Source: Pseudomonadota bacterium
GTDB lineage: Bacteria; Pseudomonadota; Gammaproteobacteria; Burkholderiales; Thiobacillaceae
Assembly (NCBI GenBank): GCA_021811235.1
Contig: JAJZPG010000006.1
Span: 62,001 to 126,000 of the forward strand
Direction of reading: 5' to 3'
DNA: 64,000 nucleotides
Part shown: piece after piece, positions 19,877 through 29,273 of the stretch
Layout: each line of letters opens with the position of its first letter
How positions within the stretch are numbered: position 1 is the first letter of the stretch
Program-made: the position numbers and the translations under genes
Notes under the pieces: model-generated
What the model saw: only the letters and a program-made list of their open reading frames with translations
Database searches by the model: none
What the model was told of the DNA's origin: nothing

Positions 19877-20398
19877 ATGATCAAGCAAGCCTGCATAACT
19901 GCTGCGCTCTGTACCTGGACAGCCAACGCCGTAGCCTTTGATTTCAAGGGGATTAAGACTGGCGGACCTTTAGAAGATGATCGCTTCTACTGTGAAGCCA
20001 AAAAGACCGCGGTTGCGGACGTCCAGTGTCATGTGAAATTCAATTACAAGGAAACCATTGCAGGCATTCCGGCGCTCTTGGTGGCGGCCTATCTCATTGA
20101 CTACAAAATTGCCGTCATCAGCGTGTCGTTCAAAAGCAGTGACTTTGACGCGGTGAAAACTGCCGCAATTGAAAAATACGGTCCCGGTACATCCAAATTT
20201 GAAACGCTGCGCAACAAAATGGGGGCGCAGTTCGAAAACGAAACCATAAGCTGGGCGGACAGCACTGACATCCTCAGCATAAGCCGATATGCCGGCTCGA
20301 TTGACAGAGGCACCTACACAATCAAGTCGATTAGTTCGATCGAAACATTCGAGCAGCGAAAATCCCAGCAGACAATCAACAACGCCAAAGACCTATAG
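19877..20398 (+). CDS. Unrecognised secreted protein, lower GC
   Basis: A 173-residue protein with a probable signal peptide (1-20, ANAVA|FD). The mature part has two Cys (39 and 51: DDRFYCEAK, VQCHVKF) that could form a disulfide, and no transmembrane helix. It is rich in Lys, Ser, Thr and Ile. GC and codon use are visibly lower than in the neighbours, which suggests transfer. AAGGATTCG upstream of ATG 19877 is a weak ribosome-binding site. No family was recognised. It lies between the palindrome at 19783 and an AT-rich gene-free stretch and could be a small cassette. Confidence 0.65.
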   Translation: MIKQACITAALCTWTANAVAFDFKGIKTGGPLEDDRFYCEAKKTAVADVQCHVKFNYKETIAGIPALLVAAYLIDYKIAVISVSFKSSDFDAVKTAAIEKYGPGTSKFETLRNKMGAQFENETISWADSTDILSISRYAGSIDRGTYTIKSISSIETFEQRKSQQTINNAKDL

Positions 20399-20765
20399 CG
20401 AGTCACGGGAGCGAATTTAAAGGGGCCAGCATAATTTAATTCTCTGAGCCCCTGGCCCGTCCCGCCTTGGCTTTCGGCTGGCACAGCTTGAGGCGGCCCC
20501 GTTCTCCCGGGGCAAGTCGCCGCATTCGACTTGGGTCCCATCCAGCTTGCGCGTTCGCTCTTTGCCGCGTCGGATTCTTCCTATACTTATATGGATCAAG
20601 GCTTACAGCGTTTTCAGGGATAGACGATGGATGCGGCCGCAGCCGCCGTTTAGAGTAGCCCTGCATTGAGTCTTAAGGGAAACCCGCGACATGCCGTGCC
20701 TGGTCGACCCCGCGATGTCGATTGGGGACGGGCGGGGGCTTCCAGGATTTCCAGGGAAGAAATAC
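20399..20765. other. Gene-free stretch
   Basis: Apart from AT-rich bits (GCATAATTTAATTC at ~20428; CTATACTTATATGG at ~20582, possibly a promoter), no gene is supported. The short frames here have no ribosome-binding site or family features. Confidence 0.4.
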
Positions 20766-21272
20766 ATGAACGCGCCTTTGCCATTTGACCAGACAGCCTC
20801 GTTCGCAGGCGTCGCCCATAGTGTCGCTGGCGCTTGTGCGGGCCCGATGACGCCCTATCCTCTGCGCGACAGGTCCGGCCACGGGAAACATCTCGATTTC
20901 GTCGAGCGCCGGCGGACCGACGCGGGCATGTCGGATAACCTGGTTCGCTCACGTGCCGTCCTCGGGTTTGTGGGTCTGGTGTGGGGATTGGTTGTTTCGG
21001 CCGTCCTGATCATCGGTGTCTCGGTCGGGCTCGCGCTGACCGGCGTGAGCTGGATGGCCGCCGGCCAATATTGCGTCGCCATCATTCTGCTGGTGTTTGG
21101 ACCCGTCGGCATCGTGCTGTACTGGGGAACACGGACCGAGCATCCCTGCACGGCCGGTATTCAGCGATACATGGAGTCGGCGGTCGAGAGGCGGCGCCCT
21201 TATCTATACCTCTCCTCGATCAATGCGCTTGAAAATGCGCGCAGGCTTGGCATGTGGGAGCGGCGCATTTGA
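20766..21272 (+). CDS. Unrecognised membrane protein with two transmembrane helices
   Basis: 168 residues from ATG 20766, preceded by AGGGAAGAAATAC. The N-terminal half is polar (FDQTASFAGVAHSVAGACAG). Two hydrophobic helices follow: VLGFVGLVWGLVVSAVLIIGV and the stretch around QYCVAIILLVFGPVGIVLYWG. A basic cytoplasmic tail then reads RYMESAVERRRPYLYLSSINALENARRLGMW. An internal start near MSDNLVRSR is possible. No family was recognised. It stands alone between gene-poor stretches. Confidence 0.5.
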   Translation: MNAPLPFDQTASFAGVAHSVAGACAGPMTPYPLRDRSGHGKHLDFVERRRTDAGMSDNLVRSRAVLGFVGLVWGLVVSAVLIIGVSVGLALTGVSWMAAGQYCVAIILLVFGPVGIVLYWGTRTEHPCTAGIQRYMESAVERRRPYLYLSSINALENARRLGMWERRI

Positions 21273-21476
21273 GGACCCCGCGTGGGTAAAGGGCGCGGCA
21301 GCGCTCAACTTTTATGACACCCCGCTCGGCATAACGGCCGCATCGATAAACCGGCTTCGCCCACGGTCCCCGTCTCGATTTCGCAATAGGGAAAACGCCC
21401 CTGGATTGCCTGCGTTCGCACGGGCCAGGGCCTGACGTAAACTGAGCCACCCAGACCCGTCCATTTCCCGCTATCG

Positions 21477-22889
21477 ATGAACCCTTCCACGGTCAAAACC
21501 TACCTGCCCTGGGTCGTGGCCGTGGCGCTGTTCATGGAGCAGCTGGACACCACCATCGTCAACACGGCGGTGCCGGCGATGGCGGAGAGCCTGCAGGTGG
21601 CGCCGCTGAGCCTGAAGGCGGTGGTGACCAGCTACATCCTGAGCCTGGCGGTGTGCATCCCGGTGAGCGGCTGGATGGCGGACCGCTACGGCACGCGGCG
21701 CGTGTTCGGCGTCGCGGTCGGCATCTTCACCCTGGCCTCGATCCTGTGCGGCCTGGCGCTGAATGCGCCGATGCTGGTGGCGGGGCGGATTCTGCAGGGC
21801 GTGGGGGCGGCGATGATGATGCCGGTGGGGCGGCTGGCGATCGTCCGCACCTTTCCCAAATCGGAGCTGCTGCGGGCGATGAACTTCGTCATCATCCCGG
21901 CCTTGATCGGGCCTCTGCTCGGGCCCACGGTCGGCGGGCTGATCGTGCACTGGCTGTCGTGGCGCTATATCTTTTTCGTCAACGTGCCGGTGGGGCTGCT
22001 GGCGCTGTGGCTGGCGCGGCGCCACATGCCGGACTATCGTGGCGATGCGGCGCGCCCGCTGGACGTCGTCGGCCTGGTGCTGTTCGGCAGCGGCGCGGCG
22101 CTGCTGTCCTGGCTGCTGGAAATCTTCGGCGAGCACCAGATCGACGCGACTTCGGCGGCCGTGCTGCTGTTGCTCAGCCTCAGCCTGCTCGCCGCGTACG
22201 TCTGGCATGCCCGCGAGGCGCCGCATCCGCTGCTGCGCCTGGCGCTATTCCGTGTGCGCACGTTTCGCGTGTCGGTGGTGGGCGGCTTCGTCACGCGACT
22301 GGGGGTGGGCGGGCTGCCCTTCCTGCTGCCGCTGCTCTACCAGCTCGGCCTGGGGATGCCGGCGTGGCAGTCGGGCCTGCTGATGATGCCGGTGGCAGCG
22401 GCGGCGATGTTCATGAAGTTCATCTCCTCGCGCGTGCTGGCGCGCTTCGGCTATCGGCGCATCCTGATCGTGAACACGGTGATGATCGGGGCCGTCGTCT
22501 GCCTGTTCTCGCTGGTGACCCCGGCGACGCCGATCGGGCTGATCGTGCTGCTGGGGCTGGCGATGGGCTTCTTCAATTCGCTGCAGTACACCAGCATGAA
22601 TTCGATGGCCTTCGCCGATATCCATACGCCCGATTCGAGCATGGCCAGCACGATCTCCAGTTCGATGCAGCAGATGTCGATGAGCTTCGGTCTGGCCTGC
22701 GGCTCGCTGATCGCCGGCTGGTATCTGGGCGACCTGCCGCAGACCGACCGCGCGGCGGTGACGGGGGCGCTGCACTACGCCTTCCTGACGCTGGGCGGCC
22801 TGACGGTGCTGTCGTCGCTGTCGTTCTGGACGCTGCGCCCCGGGGATGGCGAAAGCGTCAGCCGGGGCGCGGTGCGGGTGACCGAATGA
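21477..22889 (+). CDS. MFS drug exporter, DHA2 (EmrB/QacA) family
   Basis: A 470-residue inner-membrane proton antiporter with 14 predicted helices. Family motifs: [17 protein letters not shown] (motif D1 in helix 1), [14 protein letters not shown] (motif A) and [20 protein letters not shown] (motif B). The motif C region is [20 protein letters not shown]. It is EmrB-like but has no adjacent EmrA membrane-fusion protein, so it may work alone or with the TolC at 15.6 kb through an unlinked adaptor. Substrate unknown. Confidence 0.9.
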   Translation: MNPSTVKTYLPWVVAVALFMEQLDTTIVNTAVPAMAESLQVAPLSLKAVVTSYILSLAVCIPVSGWMADRYGTRRVFGVAVGIFTLASILCGLALNAPMLVAGRILQGVGAAMMMPVGRLAIVRTFPKSELLRAMNFVIIPALIGPLLGPTVGGLIVHWLSWRYIFFVNVPVGLLALWLARRHMPDYRGDAARPLDVVGLVLFGSGAALLSWLLEIFGEHQIDATSAAVLLLLSLSLLAAYVWHAREAPHPLLRLALFRVRTFRVSVVGGFVTRLGVGGLPFLLPLLYQLGLGMPAWQSGLLMMPVAAAAMFMKFISSRVLARFGYRRILIVNTVMIGAVVCLFSLVTPATPIGLIVLLGLAMGFFNSLQYTSMNSMAFADIHTPDSSMASTISSSMQQMSMSFGLACGSLIAGWYLGDLPQTDRAAVTGALHYAFLTLGGLTVLSSLSFWTLRPGDGESVSRGAVRVTE

Positions 22890-23104
22890 ATACCCAGGTA
22901 TCCGCCCGCTGCACGCACGGCTTCGGCGGAACACGGGCGGCCAGGCCAAAGTCTTTATCATTGCGCCTTGCGGAGCGGGCCGGTGCGTGGCGTCCCATCG
23001 GTCCGTGGAACCCGAAAACCGGGGCGCCGGCATCCCTCGCCGGCCAACCCCTTACCTTGAAGTCGGCGCCCGCTCGTTCCACCCCACGACAAGGAGAGAG
23101 ATCC

Positions 23105-23626
23105 ATGAAAGTTCAAGCTGGTGTTACCGCAATCCTGCTGGGCATTGCGCCCTTATCTGCCATGGCGGACATCGTCGTGCCGATGACGCTGGTCGATGAA
23201 AAAGGCGTCGGCGCGCCGGTCGGCCAGGTCACGATTTCCGAATCGGAACATGGCCTGGTGTTCAGCCCCGCCCTCAGCGGCCTGGCACCCGGTTTGCATG
23301 GTTTCCACGTGCATGCCAATGCCGATTGCACGCCCAAGGAAAAGGACGGGAAGTGGGTTGCAGCGCTGGGTGCCGGCGGCCATTACGATCCGCAAAAAAC
23401 CAATCGCCACGGCACGCCGTGGGGCGATGGCCACCTGGGCGACCTGCCGCCGCTGTTCGTGGACGCCAGCGGCCATGCGAACCAGCCGGTCCTGGCGCCG
23501 CGCCTGAAAATGGCCGACATGAAGGGGCGCTCGCTGATGGTCCACGTCGGCGGCGACAACCATGCCGACCATCCCGCCGCGCTGGGCGGCGGCGGTGCGC
23601 GCATGGCGTGCGGCGTGTCGAAGTGA
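23105..23626 (+). CDS. sodC: Periplasmic Cu/Zn superoxide dismutase
   Basis: A 173-residue secreted enzyme that dismutates superoxide to H2O2 and O2. Signal peptide 1-20 (SAMA|DI). Copper ligands are in [10 protein letters not shown] and in [13 protein letters not shown]. The bridging and zinc ligands are in [23 protein letters not shown]. The conserved disulfide is between the Cys of NADC and that of RMACGV near the C-terminus. GGAGAG lies directly upstream of ATG 23105. It depends on periplasmic copper, linking it functionally to the copper block at the left end, but no shared control site was seen. Confidence 0.95.
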   Translation: MKVQAGVTAILLGIAPLSAMADIVVPMTLVDEKGVGAPVGQVTISESEHGLVFSPALSGLAPGLHGFHVHANADCTPKEKDGKWVAALGAGGHYDPQKTNRHGTPWGDGHLGDLPPLFVDASGHANQPVLAPRLKMADMKGRSLMVHVGGDNHADHPAALGGGGARMACGVSK

Positions 23627-24029
23627 TGCGCTGAAGCCCGGCATCTGCGGGGCAGCCGTACCCCGCGGCGGCCGATGCGGGCCTTGTACGCGCGGCGGTC
23701 CCACCCGTCCCGCCGAATCGTGCGCGTCGCCCGCGATGAAAGGCGATGTCGTCGAGGCGCGCCCCCTGTCGTCTTCTGACGACAGGGCCATCTCAGCCTA
23801 TCTTTTTGTTTTGTAGGAATATTCTTTTAATCGGCCAGAGCGGGCGTCGCCGCTGAGCGACGATTTGCCTCGTCCCGGGCCCGGGCCGCCACCACACCCC
23901 ATCCGTATCTGACTGTTTTTCAATAGGTTTCCAGCACTGGCACACCTATTGCGATTGGACTCTCGCGTCCAGTTCCGGGCGCAACCACACCAGAGCGTTT
24001 CAACCCAGATACCGAGAGAGACCCACCCC
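23627..24029. other. Gene-free gap with hairpin
   Basis: It holds an inverted repeat CCCTGTCGTC-TTCT-GACGACAGGG at 23764-23787, followed 13 nt later by TTTTTGTTTT; this is a possible terminator for sodC. The rest contains the bactofilin leader. No gene is supported. Confidence 0.5.
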
Positions 24030-24632
24030 ATGCTCAAGACCTTCATGCAACCCGGCACCAGCAGCCCGTCCCGAACCGACTCGACCCGGGCGAGCCATTC
24101 GACGTACGGATCCGCCAAGACGACCGAATCCCCCAAGCCCGCCGAGGCCGTCAAGGAGGAGGTGCGGGCGGAACCGAGCAAATCCGTATCGAACGACGAG
24201 GGCAGCAAGCTGATCGTCGGACCGAACATCAAACTGAAAGGCTCGGAAATCACCGATTGCGAGATCCTGGTGGTGGAAGGCCGCGTGGAGGCATCCATGA
24301 ACAGTCGCGATATCCGCATCGCCGAGGGCGGCGTGTTTTCCGGCAAGGCCGAGATCGACGTGGCGGAGGTGCGCGGCACCTTCGAGGGCGAGCTGACCGC
24401 GCGCAAGCGGCTGGTGGTGTACGCCACCGGCAAGGTCAGCGGCACGATCCGCTACGGCGCGCTGATGGTCGAGGAAGGCGGCACGATTTCCGGGAACATG
24501 GCCTCGCATGCAGACGGCCCCAGCCTGGCCAAGGTGCCGGACGTGTCGACGTCGGCCGCCCCGGCCGGCGACCAGGCTGCCGAGGCGGATTCCGCCTCGG
24601 TGTTTGCCCGCAACCAGCGGCGTCAGGGTTGA
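24030..24632 (+). CDS. Bactofilin (DUF583 polymer-forming cytoskeletal protein)
   Basis: A 200-residue protein. A disordered N-terminal tail (1-60, Ser/Thr/Pro/Glu-rich) precedes the right-handed beta-helix core (65-165) of short glycine-turn repeats: IKLKGSEITDCEILVVEGRVEA, IRIAEGGVFSGKAEI, VRGTFEGELTARKRL, GKVSGTIRYGALMVEEGG. A short disordered C-terminus follows. Bactofilins self-assemble without nucleotides into filaments that position cell-wall or signalling proteins. The usual neighbouring M23 peptidase gene is absent. ATG 24030 is the first good start. Confidence 0.92.
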   Translation: MLKTFMQPGTSSPSRTDSTRASHSTYGSAKTTESPKPAEAVKEEVRAEPSKSVSNDEGSKLIVGPNIKLKGSEITDCEILVVEGRVEASMNSRDIRIAEGGVFSGKAEIDVAEVRGTFEGELTARKRLVVYATGKVSGTIRYGALMVEEGGTISGNMASHADGPSLAKVPDVSTSAAPAGDQAAEADSASVFARNQRRQG

Positions 24633-24836
24633 TCGACGCCGTGCGGAACGCGCGCTGTCGTCGCTATGCGACAGCGGCGGGCCGGGGTCGGGCACGGGAA
24701 CGCAACATCCTGCGCGTCGGTTCGCGCAGGGTGTTGTCGCGCTTGCGCGCGGTGCGCGCCGATGGCGATCTGAATCGCCTCGCGGCGCTGATGCTCACCC
24801 GCGTGCTGACGACGACGCCGACGATCCCGGCGGCGT

Positions 24837-25577
24837 CTAGAGCTTCGCGCTGCGCCCGCCGTCCACCGCCAGGATCTGCCCCGTCACGTAGTGCGTATCC
24901 ATCGCGAAGAAGCGCACTGCCAGCGCAATATCGCTGGGATCGCCGGCACGCTTCAGCATGGTGTGCGAGACGATGCGCTGGCGCGAGACCTCGTCGAAAT
25001 TCGAATCGCCCTCGGGCCACATGATCGGTCCCGGCGCAATGCCGTTGACCCGCACTTCGGGCGCGAGCTCGCGCGCCAGAGACTTGGTGAGCCCGACCAG
25101 CCCCGCCTTGGCGACGGAATAGACGACGTAGCTTTTCATCGGTCGCTCGGCGTGGATGTCGGTGATGTTGATGATGCAGCCGCGGCGCTTCTTCAACTCC
25201 GGCGCGGCAGCCTGCGACAGGAACATCGGCGCCTTGAGGTTGCTGCCCATCAGATCGATCCAGTCCTTCTCGGCGATGGTGCCCACCGGCGTGGGATAGA
25301 AGCTCGACGCGTTGTTGAGCAGCACGTCGAGGCCGCCGAAGGTGGCGACGGTCTGGTTTACCAGCGCGGGCAGGCCGTGGGTGTCGTGCAGGTCGGCCTG
25401 GATCAGCGCCACCGAGTCGGGCCGGATGGCGTTCAGCTCGTCCTGCAGGGCGCGCGCCTCGGTCGCCGAGCTGCGGTAGTGGATCATCAGGTTGGCGCCG
25501 GCCGCGTGCAGCAGGCGCGCCGACGCCGCGCCCACCCGCTTGGCCCCGCCGGTGATCAATACGACTTTGCCTTGCAT
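24837..25577 (-). CDS. SDR oxidoreductase, pteridine-reductase type
   Basis: A 246-residue NADPH-dependent short-chain reductase. The cofactor motif is TGGAKRVGAASARLLHAAGA (residues 9-28), with Arg14 and a downstream HYRSS typical of PTR1-like pteridine reductases and not of fatty-acid SDRs. Catalytic residues: N in NNASSFYPTP, D/T in INITDIHAERPMKSY, and Y-x3-K in YSVAKAG. It may reduce dihydrobiopterin or dihydrofolate-like pterins. Divergent from the MidA-type methyltransferase across 70 bp. Confidence 0.85.
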   Translation of the reverse strand: MQGKVVLITGGAKRVGAASARLLHAAGANLMIHYRSSATEARALQDELNAIRPDSVALIQADLHDTHGLPALVNQTVATFGGLDVLLNNASSFYPTPVGTIAEKDWIDLMGSNLKAPMFLSQAAAPELKKRRGCIINITDIHAERPMKSYVVYSVAKAGLVGLTKSLARELAPEVRVNGIAPGPIMWPEGDSNFDEVSRQRIVSHTMLKRAGDPSDIALAVRFFAMDTHYVTGQILAVDGGRSAKL

Positions 25578-25647
25578 CGGGATTCACCCTTATAGTCACT
25601 TGCTTCTGGATTATCCAGACATTCCGCATTATCCAATAACTAAGCCC

Positions 25648-26793
25648 ATGCTGCCCGCCCCCTCCGCCGACGCCCTCGCGCACAGCCAGCGCGTGGTCGA
25701 CCATCTGCGGTCGCTGATCATTGAGGCCGGCGGCTGGATTCCGTTCTCGCGTTTCATGGAAGCCGCACTGTATGCGCCGGGACTCGGCTACTACGCCGCC
25801 GGGGCGATGAAGTTCGGCGCGGCGGGCGACTTCGTCACCGCCCCCGAGATGACGCCGCTGTTCGGCCGTACGCTGGCGCATGCCATCGCGCCGGTGCTGA
25901 CGGAAACCCACGGCGACGTGCTGGAGCTGGGCGCCGGCAGCGGGCGGCTGGCTGCGGACGTGCTGGGCGAGCTGGAGCGGCTGGGCGCGTTGCCGGCGCG
26001 CTATTGCATCCTGGAAGTGAGCGCCGACCTGCGCGCGCGCCAGCAGCAGGCCCTGGCGCGCGCGCTGCCGCAGCTTGTCGGCCGGGTGCAGTGGCTGGAC
26101 GCATTGCCGGAACGTTTCACGGGGGTGATTCTCGGCAACGAAGTGCTCGACGCGCTGCCGGTGGAATGGGTGCACTGGACGGACAACGGTCCGCTCGCGC
26201 GTGGCGTGATTCTGGAGGGCGGGCAGTTCGCGTGGCAGGACCGCCCCATCGCCGACCCGGCGCTGCGCGCCCGCGCCGAGGCGCTGGACCTCGCGCCGGG
26301 CTATCTTTCCGAGATCAATCTCGCGGCCGACGCGCTGATCGCCTCGCTCGCGCACGTACTCGACCGCGGCCTGATCCTGATGATCGACTACGGCTTCACC
26401 GCCGCCGAGTACTACCACCCGCAGCGCCACATGGGCACGCTGCGCGCGCATTATCGCCATCACGCGCTCGACGATCCGTTTTATCTGCCGGGCTTGTGCG
26501 ACCTCACCGCACACGTCGACTTCAGCGCGGTGGCGCGGGCGGGGATGGCGGCAGGACTGGTACTGGCGGGTTATGCGAGCCAGGCGGGTTTTCTGCTCAA
26601 CAGCGGACTCACCGAGCTGCTGATGCAGACGCCGCCGACCGATGCGGCGGCCTACCTGCCGCAGGCGAACGCGGTGCAGCGGCTGGTGTCGCCGGCGGAA
26701 ATGGGCGAGCTGTTCAAGGTGATCGGATTGACGAAGGGAAGCGTGGCGCCGTTGGCGGGGTTTGCGCGCGGGGACCGGCAGCACACGCTTTGA
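25648..26793 (+). CDS. SAM-dependent methyltransferase, MidA/NDUFAF7 (DUF185) family
   Basis: A 381-residue protein. The N-terminal helical part includes GGWIPFSRFMEAALYAPGLGYY, followed by FGAAGDFVTAPEMTPLFGRTLA, the family signature. SAM motif I is VLELGAGSGRLAADVL, then YCILEVSADLRARQQ, and the acceptor-side motif is GVILGNEVLDALPVEWV. The mitochondrial homologue methylates an arginine of complex I subunit NDUFS2; the bacterial role is less clear. The start at 25648 is family-consistent. It is followed by the 26-bp dispersed inverted repeat. Confidence 0.9.
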   Translation: MLPAPSADALAHSQRVVDHLRSLIIEAGGWIPFSRFMEAALYAPGLGYYAAGAMKFGAAGDFVTAPEMTPLFGRTLAHAIAPVLTETHGDVLELGAGSGRLAADVLGELERLGALPARYCILEVSADLRARQQQALARALPQLVGRVQWLDALPERFTGVILGNEVLDALPVEWVHWTDNGPLARGVILEGGQFAWQDRPIADPALRARAEALDLAPGYLSEINLAADALIASLAHVLDRGLILMIDYGFTAAEYYHPQRHMGTLRAHYRHHALDDPFYLPGLCDLTAHVDFSAVARAGMAAGLVLAGYASQAGFLLNSGLTELLMQTPPTDAAAYLPQANAVQRLVSPAEMGELFKVIGLTKGSVAPLAGFARGDRQHTL

Positions 26794-26847
26794 GGCATTG
26801 CGCTCTATCCGCCCGGCCTTACTCGACCAGGAAACCCAACCTCAAAT

Positions 26848-26941
26848 CCGTTCGGGCTGAGCCTGTCTAAGCCTGTCCTGAGCTTGGCGAAGGGGGCATC
26901 TCCGAGTGGACCCAGGGCTTCGACAGGCTCAGCCCGAACGG
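26848..26941. repeat. Inverted pair of the 26-bp dispersed repeat
   Basis: The arms 26848-26873 and 26916-26941 are reverse complements with one mismatch, separated by 42 bp. The right arm is identical to copy A at 18513-18538. The centre has a related shorter piece (GCCTGTCCTGAGC). It lies between midA and corC, convergent genes, like a REP/BIME element. Confidence 0.8.
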
Positions 26942-26962
26942 TGCCTGGCACCGATCAGAAAA

Positions 26963-27820
26963 CTACACCAGCGGCAGCTGCACGTCCTCTTCTTCCGGCG
27001 CCAGGCGCGTGACGCGCACGGCATGCAGGCGGCGGCTGTCGGCGCGCAGGACGCTGAACTGGAAGCCGTCGAACTTCACCGACTCGCCGCGCTTGGGCAG
27101 GTGGCCGAAGCGCGAGACGACGAGGCCGCCGACGGTGTCGAATTCCTCGTCCGAGAAACTCGCGCCGAGTATCTGGTTGAAGTCGGCGATCTCGGTGCCG
27201 GCCTTCACACGGAACACGCCTTCGTTCTCGCGGATGATGTTGTCCTCGGTCTCGTCGAAGTCGTATTCGTCCTCGATGTCGCCGACGATCTGTTCCAGCA
27301 CGTCCTCGATGGTGACAAGGCCCGCGACGCCGCCGTATTCGTCGACGACGATGGCGATGTGGTTGCGGTTGGAACGGAATTCCTTCAGCAGCACGTTGAG
27401 CCGCTTCGATTCGGGGATGAACACGGCCGGGCGCAGCATGCCGCGGATGTCGCTGTCGGATTCGGCGTAATGGCGCAGGAGGTCCTTCGCCAGCAGGATG
27501 CCGATGACGTCGTCCTTGTCCTTGTCGATGACCGGGAAGCGCGAGTGCGCGGTTTCGATCACGAAGGGGATGAAAGCCTCGGGCGCGTCGTTGATGTCGA
27601 TGACGTCCATCTGCGCGCGCGGGATCATGATCTCGCCGACGCGCATTTCGGACACCTGCAGCACGCCCTCGATCATCGCCAGGGCGTCGGCATCCATCAG
27701 GTTGTTTTCGTAGGCGCCGTGGAGCAGTTCGATCAACTGCTCACGGTCTTCGGGTTCGCGCATCAGCCAGTGGGAGAGGCGCTCGAGCAAGCTCGGTTTG
27801 TGACTACTGTCGGGCTCCAT
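26963..27820 (-). CDS. corC: CorC/YbeX-type Mg2+/Co2+ efflux-associated protein
   Basis: A 285-residue cytoplasmic protein linked to magnesium and cobalt resistance and to ribosome biogenesis. It has two CBS domains (about 65-125: GEIMIPRAQMDVIDIND; 130-190: VFIPESKRLNVLLKEFRSNRNHIAIVVDEYGG) and a C-terminal CorC_HlyC transporter-associated domain (205-280). No DUF21 membrane domain is present, as expected for CorC. It lies 5 bp after ybeY in the phoH-ybeY-corC operon. The lnt gene that usually follows is replaced by the repeat at 26848. Confidence 0.93.
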   Translation of the reverse strand: MEPDSSHKPSLLERLSHWLMREPEDREQLIELLHGAYENNLMDADALAMIEGVLQVSEMRVGEIMIPRAQMDVIDINDAPEAFIPFVIETAHSRFPVIDKDKDDVIGILLAKDLLRHYAESDSDIRGMLRPAVFIPESKRLNVLLKEFRSNRNHIAIVVDEYGGVAGLVTIEDVLEQIVGDIEDEYDFDETEDNIIRENEGVFRVKAGTEIADFNQILGASFSDEEFDTVGGLVVSRFGHLPKRGESVKFDGFQFSVLRADSRRLHAVRVTRLAPEEEDVQLPLV

Positions 27821-27825
27821 TTGGG

Positions 27826-28272
27826 TCAGGACGCGTAGGGATTGGGGATGTGGAATCGTTTCAGTATAACGGCTTCGCGCGATTCCATGATGTCGGCCTC
27901 CGCCGGGTCGATGTGATCGTAGCCCTGCAAATGCAGCACGCCATGCACGGTCATGTGCGCGTAATGATGGTGTAACGGCTTGTTCTGCTCGCGCGCCTCG
28001 CGCTCGACCACGGGGGCGCAGATCACCACGTCGCCGCCGAGGGTGCCGGGCGACACTTCGCCGTATTCGAAGGTCAGCACGTTGGGTACGTAGCCCTTCT
28101 TGCGATAGTCCTGGTTGAGCGCCTGCGCCTCGTCGGCGTCGACGATGCGCACGGTGATTTCCGCATCGTGTTCCAGCGCGGCGGCGACCCAGCGGCGCAC
28201 CTGTGCACGGCTCGGCAGTTCGGCGGCCGCGCTGGCGAACTGCACCGACAGGCTGAATTCAGGAACGGCCAC
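27826..28272 (-). CDS. ybeY: Endoribonuclease YbeY (16S rRNA 3' maturation)
   Basis: A 148-residue zinc-dependent single-strand RNase needed for 16S rRNA 3' end processing and ribosome quality control. The metal site H-x3-H-x5-H is intact in HMTVHGVLHLQGYDH, and the upstream signature RKKGYVPNVLTFEYGE is present. The start overlaps the end of phoH by 14 nt and corC follows by 5 bp, so the three are co-translated. This is the canonical order. Confidence 0.95.
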   Translation of the reverse strand: MAVPEFSLSVQFASAAAELPSRAQVRRWVAAALEHDAEITVRIVDADEAQALNQDYRKKGYVPNVLTFEYGEVSPGTLGGDVVICAPVVEREAREQNKPLHHHYAHMTVHGVLHLQGYDHIDPAEADIMESREAVILKRFHIPNPYAS

Positions 28273-29251
28273 GGTCTTCGGATTCCGCGCGGCGCGCGGC
28301 GTAGGCGTCGACGATGCGGCCGACCAGCGGGTGGCGCACCACGTCTTCGGACTGGAAGTGGGTGAAGGCGATGCCGCGCACGCCTTCCAGCACGTCGGCG
28401 GCGTCGGTCAGGCCGGACTTCACGTGCTTGGGCAGGTCGATCTGCGTCGGGTCGCCGGTCACCACCGCGCGCGCGCCGAAACCGATGCGGGTGAGGAACA
28501 TCTGCATCTGCTCGGGCGTGGTGTTCTGCGCCTCGTCGAGAATGATGAAGGCGTGGTTGAGCGTGCGCCCGCGCATGAAGGCGAGCGGGGCGACCTCGAT
28601 GGCGTGGCGCTCGATCAGCCGCGTCACCTTGTCGAAGCCCATCAGGTCGTACAGCGCGTCGTACAGCGGGCGCAGGTAGGGGTCGACCTTCTGCGTGAGG
28701 TCGCCCGGCAGAAAACCCAGGCGCTCGCCGGCTTCGACCGCAGGGCGCGTCAGCACCAGACGCTTGACCTGCTCGCGTTCGAGCGCATCGACCGCGCAGG
28801 CGACAGCGAGATAGGTCTTGCCGGTGCCGGCGGGGCCGATGCCGAAGGTGATGTCGTGGCTACGGATGTTCTCGATGTAGCCGCCCTGGCGCGGCGTGCG
28901 CGCGCGCAAATCGGCGCGGCGGGTGCGCAGCGCCGGGCCCTCCTCGTCGGCACGGCCGCGCGTGAGTTCGACCAGGCCGAGCTGGATGTCGTCGAGACTC
29001 AGCTCGTCGTGCGCACGGTTGTAGAAATGCTCGACCGCCTGGGCGCCCTTCTCGGCCTGGGCGGCGTCGCCGCTGACGCGGAACGTCATGCCGCGGCGGC
29101 CGATGGTGACGTCGAATGCCGCCTCGATCTGGCGCAGGTTCTCGTCGAGCGGACCGCACAGGTTCGCCAGCCGCCGGTTGTCTTCGGGGGCCAGGCGCAG
29201 TTCGACGACGCTATTCAGGGCCTTACTCACGGGTGCAGCCCGAACGGCCAT
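28259..29251 (-). CDS. ybeZ: PhoH-family ATPase (YbeZ)
   Basis: A 330-residue ATPase that works with YbeY in rRNA processing. An N-terminal KH-like part carries [21 protein letters not shown]. The PhoH domain has Walker A ([15 protein letters not shown]), [21 protein letters not shown], the Walker B-type [15 protein letters not shown] and the sensor [15 protein letters not shown] 29251 is preferred over the TTG at 29284, which would overlap miaB; GGAAA precedes the ATG. It sits between miaB and ybeY. Confidence 0.93.
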   Translation of the reverse strand: MAVRAAPVSKALNSVVELRLAPEDNRRLANLCGPLDENLRQIEAAFDVTIGRRGMTFRVSGDAAQAEKGAQAVEHFYNRAHDELSLDDIQLGLVELTRGRADEEGPALRTRRADLRARTPRQGGYIENIRSHDITFGIGPAGTGKTYLAVACAVDALEREQVKRLVLTRPAVEAGERLGFLPGDLTQKVDPYLRPLYDALYDLMGFDKVTRLIERHAIEVAPLAFMRGRTLNHAFIILDEAQNTTPEQMQMFLTRIGFGARAVVTGDPTQIDLPKHVKSGLTDAADVLEGVRGIAFTHFQSEDVVRHPLVGRIVDAYAARRAESEDRGRS

Positions 29252-29273
29252 GGGGAATTTCCATGTCTCAAGA

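Noticed and set aside
19845-20385. Integron attC site around the low-GC orphan gene
   Set aside because: GGCGTTGTT and AACAACGCC are inverted short matches, but the core GTTRRRY sites are not present and no integrase is near.
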